A stretch of 64,000 nt of DNA from Puffinus mauretanicus (taxonomy: Eukaryota; Chordata; Aves; Procellariiformes; Procellariidae): positions 930,001 to 994,000 of the forward strand of contig JAJKFH010002438.1 of the NCBI GenBank assembly GCA_023333565.1. The letters run 5' to 3'. The notes under the pieces were generated by a model. That model ran no database searches. It saw only the letters and a list, made by a program, of their open reading frames with translations, and was not told the origin of the DNA. The position numbers were made by a program, and so were the translations under genes. Below, piece by piece: positions 59,293-64,000 of the stretch. The stretch's first letter is position 1, and every line of letters starts with the position of its first letter.

Positions 59293-60551
59293 CATGTCCA
59301 AGGTGATCTTGGTGGTGCATAACACGGGCAGGTCAGGGTGGTCCTGTCCAGCTGGTGGTGTCGTCTTGTGTTGCACCCCCAGCATCCCACCTGGGGGGAC
59401 CATTGGCATGACTGGGATGGGCAGGGTTTGCTCCAAGGGACTCCCCACTGCCAGGAGACCCCTGCAATGCTCACAACATAGAGTCCAAATATCCTTGTTG
59501 AGTGAGTTGACCACTTTTAGAAGCAAAGGCAATATTTTAGAGGTGATCTCCTTGAACAAGCAACGATATTCCAATGAGTTATAGACCGAGGAGGCAGAGT
59601 TCAGGGTAGAAAATTGCTTTTAAGTTCAGCCGTTTAAGATATCAGCGTTAGTTTTGCTTCTAAAACTTCCCAAGTCTGAGCAAGAATCACCTCGCCCACC
59701 CACACTCACTAAATATTTAGTCATATTTAACAAGTTAAACAAAGCCCTTTGATTGGATTTATGCTAATGGCTCCTCCGTAGGCATTTCTGATTCATTTAC
59801 ATTTCATTTTAAAATTGCCTGTGTACATTTCTGATTCTCACCAACACCATTAGCAGATAAAAGGAACAAGTAACAGGTCACAGACGCCACAAGATGGCAA
59901 TAGTTGAAGAGCAATTTGTTTCTGGAGGAAGAGATCTGGGGTTCTCCAGCAAACCCTCTCTCGAAGGGCACGGCGCTGCCTGGGCATTAACCTCCACCCT
60001 CGCAGAGGGGTTTGCGTCGGGTGAAAGCAAAGCCGTTTGTGCGCGGGGTGGGTGGGTTTATCTCCCCCCCCCCCCACCCGGAGACAGGGGTGGAGGAGGA
60101 TGGAGATGATGCGAGAGTTGCTCAAGGTCGGCCCAGCAGTGTCCTGCCTCCCGGTTTCGCAGAGCAAAACTTGCAGCGTGAAACACAGGCGGTTTGCACG
60201 CCCGGAGTTGGTGCTTCTGCGTCCTGGCTGTGGGCACAAAGGTTGGGTTTTCCCGGGTCTGAGCCTGACGGGCGGGTGGCAGCCAGGCGCGTCGCTGTGC
60301 CAACATCCTGCACGCATCTGCTAACACCTGATTTGCAGGGTCAGGCGAAGAGGTCTCAGCCCCGCAGCACCCCTAGAACCAACACAGAGGGGGTTACAGT
60401 GGATGGGCGCGTCCCTGACTCTATGACAAGGCTAAGACCTTGGGCAAGACAGGCTGCCACCCCATTACTCCTCAGTGTTAGATCCTATATGACCTACAAA
60501 CTGCAGCGATGGAGTTCAGGGATTCTGGAAGGTCCCCCACAACACTCCTGC
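59293..60551. other. Region between inverted CR1 fragments; no gene seen
   Basis: It has a C run at 60065-60076 and overlapping chance frames in a GC-rich patch (59850-60560). The last 150 bases before 60552 may be a divergent extension of the following CR1, but this is not certain. Confidence 0.45.
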
Positions 60552-61500
60552 CTCTAAGTTGGAGAGATACATTTGATGGTTGGACTGTTAGATGGATAAG
60601 AAATTGGCTGGATGGCTGCGTCCAAAGAGTTGCAGTCAACTTCTCAATGTCCAAGTGGAAACCAGTAATGAGTGGTGTCCCTCAAGGGTTTGTACTGGGA
60701 CCAGTACTATTTAATATCTTCATCAATGACATAGACAGTGGTTTCTAGCGCACCCTCAGCAAGTTTGCAGATGACACCAAGCTGAGTGGTGCGGTTAATT
60801 TGCTAGAGGGAAGGGATGCCCTCCAGAGGCAGGCTGAAGGAGTGGAGCCCCGTGAACCTCATGAAGTTCAACAAGGCCAAATACAAGGTCCTGCACCTGA
60901 GCCGGGGCAGTCCCCAGTATCAATGCAGACTGGGGGATGAATGGATTCAGACCAGCCCTACAGAGAAGGGGGTACTGGTGGGCGAAAAGCTGGACATGAG
61001 CCAACAATGTGCGCTTGCAGCCCAGAAAGCCAACCGTATCCTGGGCTGCATCACCAGCAGCGTGGCCAGCAGGTCGAGGGAGGTGATTCTGCCCCTCGCT
61101 CTGCTCTGGTGAGACCCCCCCTGCAGTCCTGCATCCAGCTCTGGGGCCCTCAGCACCAGACAGACATGGACCTGTTGGAGCGGGTCCAGAAGAGCTGCTC
61201 TTTCTTCTCCTATAAGGAAAGGCTGAGAGAGTTGGGGTTGTTCAGCCTGGAGAAGAGAACACTCTGGAGAGACCTTACTGCAGCCTATCAGTACTTAAAC
61301 GGGGCTTACAAGAAAGATGGAGAGGGTCTTTTTACCAGGGTTTGTTGTGACAAGACAAGGGCTAATGGTTTTAAACTGAAATAGAGCAGTTTTAGATTGG
61401 AATAAGGAAGGAATTTTTTACAATGAGGCTGGTGGGACACTGGAGCAGGTTGCCCAGAGAAGCTGTGGATGTCCCATCACTGCGAGTGTTCAAGGCTCAC
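60552..61500 (+). mobile_element. CR1 LINE, ORF2 reverse-transcriptase part, plus strand, both ends truncated
   Basis: Begins around TTGGAGAGATACATTTGATGG. It keeps the reverse-transcriptase stretch [20 protein letters not shown] and, in another frame after a premature TAG near 60747, KFADDTKLSG, which holds the FADD catalytic motif. Further on come the conserved C-terminal phrases ([32 protein letters not shown]). Several stops and frameshifts make it a dead copy. The usual end (GCTCTGAGCAACCTGGTCTAG and 3' UTR) is missing. Confidence 0.93.
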
Positions 61501-63124
61501 CCGAAGGCAGCTACTAGAAAGGTCAGACGGATGCTTCATGGGGAGAACCCGGTGCCTGCATCCGCCCGAGGGAGCGAGAGGAGCGAAGGGGAGAACGTGG
61601 GTCATGAAACGCAGCCTCTTCTCCTCTTACCACCATCCCTCTGGTCAACGATTAATTGCAATTACAAGCCAGAATTACATCTTCGTTTCTAATTAGCTGC
61701 CTTACTCATCCTGATTCCTCTATACCTCTGAGGATCTGGGTGGAGGAAGGAGCCAGCGCAGAAACACAAGGGGTGTGTCTCCCCGATTTCCAAATTCCCC
61801 AAGTATTAGCTATTTTCTGCCCCTGTTAGCAGTCAGGCGTAACGACATATGCATGGAGGGCAAAAAACCCGATGGAATTATTTCACTTTTTTTAAAGCCC
61901 AGAATCGATGCTTACACACCGGAGCTAAATTATTTATACACATAATGTTATAGGTTTCACATCGGTGGCTTTTATTAGCATTCAGTGGATGAGAAATCGT
62001 ACCTGACCTACTTGTACAAACCCCTCTCGCACCTCTCCGCGATGGCAGTGTGGTGGGAAGGGGTGAAGGCGCTCGCCCCAGCCCGGCCGTGGGGATGCTC
62101 GAGCAGCGGGAGAGCCAGTGGAGAGAGAAGGGATGTCTCGGCACCTCCTACAAGGCATTTTGCTACTTCAGATTTGGGGGAGAACATGCACCAGGGGTTT
62201 ATTTTTGCAAAGTCTTGCAACATCCTGGCTACGTCTGTCTCTCTAGGAGGACGAGGCAGCAGCGGAGGCTGTCTGGTGTCGGCATCGTGGGTTTTTCCTG
62301 GGAGCGTGCCCCCTCTCTTCCCCAATGAAGGACAGATGCGTTTCCCAGCGAGGCATCGCAACCTCAGCAGAGGTAGGTATTTGGGGGAGAACATTTCTCT
62401 CCAAGAAGGTTGGCCACATCAGGACCACCCATCCCCAAACCACTCCAATGTGATGGCGTGTGTTTCCCCTGAAAGACTCAGCCAGCCATTTCTAAACCAA
62501 CATGTCACAGGCGCTTGAGATGACTTTCTTCTTATCTCGCAATTAATGCATTTTTTATAAAGCCCAGGCTCCAGTTTCCTTTCATGTTACCAGGAGGATA
62601 TCCTTTTTCCTCTTAAGCTTCAGAAGGATTTTTTTCACCCAAAGTATTAATCTCTAGTGTCCCGTACACAGGACGGCCCAGCGAGGATGCTGGAGCTCGG
62701 CTGGAACCCATGCACAGATGCTGGCAACGGCACTTACTCCATCCCAAAGCCATTTCAACAGGTGAAACCGCAGCCTTGCAGCAGAACTTGCCGGTGGCTT
62801 TGCAGCACAGATGAGCTTTAGCGCTTTGCGGATCCTGGCGCGCAGCAACATTTCTCGCTCCTAATTGTATCTTAAAGATGGGCATTCCACTTAACGTTAC
62901 AAATAACGGCGTAGTAACCTGCCCCCTGTTTAAAAAAACCAAGCCAAACAGAGCCACGCTTTTGGGGATGACTTGCAGGGCAGAGCAGGTGAGTGAAAAT
63001 ACTTCTTGTTTAGCGAAGGATGGATTTGTTCCATCAAGCTGAAAGATCCTTAATTGTGTGAATGATGAGTTGCATTCAGATCTGAAGCCAATTTGTGGAC
63101 ACGTGGAGGGCGCCCGCAATTGCT
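61501..63124. other. Region between two plus-strand CR1 copies; no gene seen
   Basis: No recognisable exon. Frames up to 177 codons (61985-62518) overlap one another on both strands without domain support. Confidence 0.5.
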
Positions 63125-63865
63125 GATGACCTTGGCAGGCTGAAGGAGTGGGCCCGTGTGAACTTCATGAGGTTCAACAAGGCCAAGTGCAGGGTCCTGC
63201 ACCTGGGTCAGGGCAATCCCAAACATGGATACAGGCTGGGGGATGAAGGGATTGAGAGCAGCCCTGCTGAGAAGGACTTGGGGCTACTGGTGGATGAAAA
63301 GCTGGACATGATCTGGCAATGTGCGCTCGCAGCCCAGAAGGCCAGCCGTATCCTGGGCTGCATCACCAGCAGCGTGGCCAGCAGGTCGAGGGAGGTGATT
63401 CTGCCCCTCTGCTCTGCTCTGGTGAGACCCCACCTGCAGTCCTGCGTCCAGCTCTGGGACCTCCAACACAAGAAAGACATGGACCTGTTGGAGTGGGGCC
63501 AGAGGAGGGCCACGAAAATGATCAGGGGGATGGAACACCTCTGCTATGAGGAAAGGCTGAGAGAGTTGGGGTTGTTCAGCCTGGAGAAGAGGCGGCTTCA
63601 GGGAGACCTTATTGCAGCCTTTCAGTACTTAAAGGGGGCTTATAAGAAAGATGGGGACAGACTTTGTACCAGGGCCTGTAGTGACAGGACAAGGGGCAAC
63701 AGTTTTAAACTGAAAGAGGGTAGATTTAGTTTGGATATAAGGAAGAAATTCTTTACGACGAGGCTGGTGGGACACAGGAACAGGTTGCCCAGAGAAGGTG
63801 TGGATGCCCCATCCTTGGAAGTGTTCAAGGTCAGGTTAAACGGGGCTCTGAGCAACCTGGTCTAG
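63095..63865 (+). pseudogene. CR1 ORF2 C-terminal fragment (open but 5'-truncated)
   Basis: The element part starts near codon 10. It contains the region after the reverse-transcriptase catalytic core: [40 protein letters not shown] and [20 protein letters not shown]. No promoter is visible, so this is a retrotransposon remnant with an accidentally preserved frame. Confidence 0.88.
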
Positions 63866-63953
63866 TGCAAGATGTCCCTGCCCACAGCAAGGGGTTGGAC
63901 TAGATGATCTTGAGAGATCCCTTCCTACCCAAACCATTCTGTGATTCTACAAT
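63125..63953 (+). mobile_element. CR1 LINE with intact ORF2 C-terminus and 3' end, plus strand, 5'-truncated
   Basis: Begins about GATGACCTTGGCAGGCTG inside ORF2, downstream of the catalytic FADD motif. It ends with the CR1 3' UTR (GGACTAGATGATC) and tail ATTCTGTGATTCTAC near 63940-63953. The reading frame from 63095 to 63865 is uninterrupted (256 codons including non-element codons at the start) and finishes [16 protein letters not shown] then TAG. The open frame and well-formed tail suggest a younger insertion than its neighbours. It cannot move on its own: the endonuclease and catalytic RT parts are absent. Confidence 0.95.
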
Positions 63954-64000
63954 TTACTTGCTCTTCCAATGCTCCCCAATGGAGCGGGACCGAGCTGACT

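Overview
This is a nuclear vertebrate window, almost certainly from a bird. It carries intron-containing genes with canonical GT/AG splice sites and several CR1 LINE copies ending in the avian-type ATTCTGTGATTCT-like tail. Two complete single-copy genes lie on the minus strand in the order PHYH then SEPHS1, which are also neighbours on human chromosome 10. Both were assembled exon by exon here; their phases close and the totals are exact multiples of three (342 and 393 codons including stop).

Layout. 1-1660: the 5' end of a second PHYH-type gene (exon 1 on the minus strand at 374-451 plus upstream DNA); its remaining exons would lie off the left edge. 4216-16290: complete PHYH (peroxisomal phytanoyl-CoA 2-hydroxylase, 9 exons, 341 aa), with its own upstream DNA to about 17500. 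That upstream DNA contains a block clearly homologous to the block upstream of the left exon 1, so the PHYH 5' region is tandemly duplicated head-to-tail at a spacing of about 15.8 kb. 17500-25060: intergenic, with one old decayed plus-strand CR1 at 19950-21640. 25070-50400: SEPHS1 (selenophosphate synthetase 1, 8 coding exons, 392 aa, Thr29 at the catalytic position), with 3' UTR and a CpG-island promoter at 49560-50720. 50720-64000: upstream flank with four CR1 copies (two minus, two plus) and one weak candidate terminal exon of an unidentified minus-strand gene at 52139-52402.

Function. PHYH and SEPHS1 are not a pathway unit; their adjacency is ancestral synteny. PHYH starts peroxisomal alpha-oxidation of 3-methyl-branched fatty acids. 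SEPHS1 is the Sec-less paralogue of the selenophosphate synthetase family. I found no operon-like, CRISPR, phage or other novel multi-gene system. The most interesting signal is the PHYH duplication. The two exon 1 copies keep a peroxisomal PTS2 signal with mostly synonymous differences, and a distal upstream block is far better conserved than the proximal promoter.
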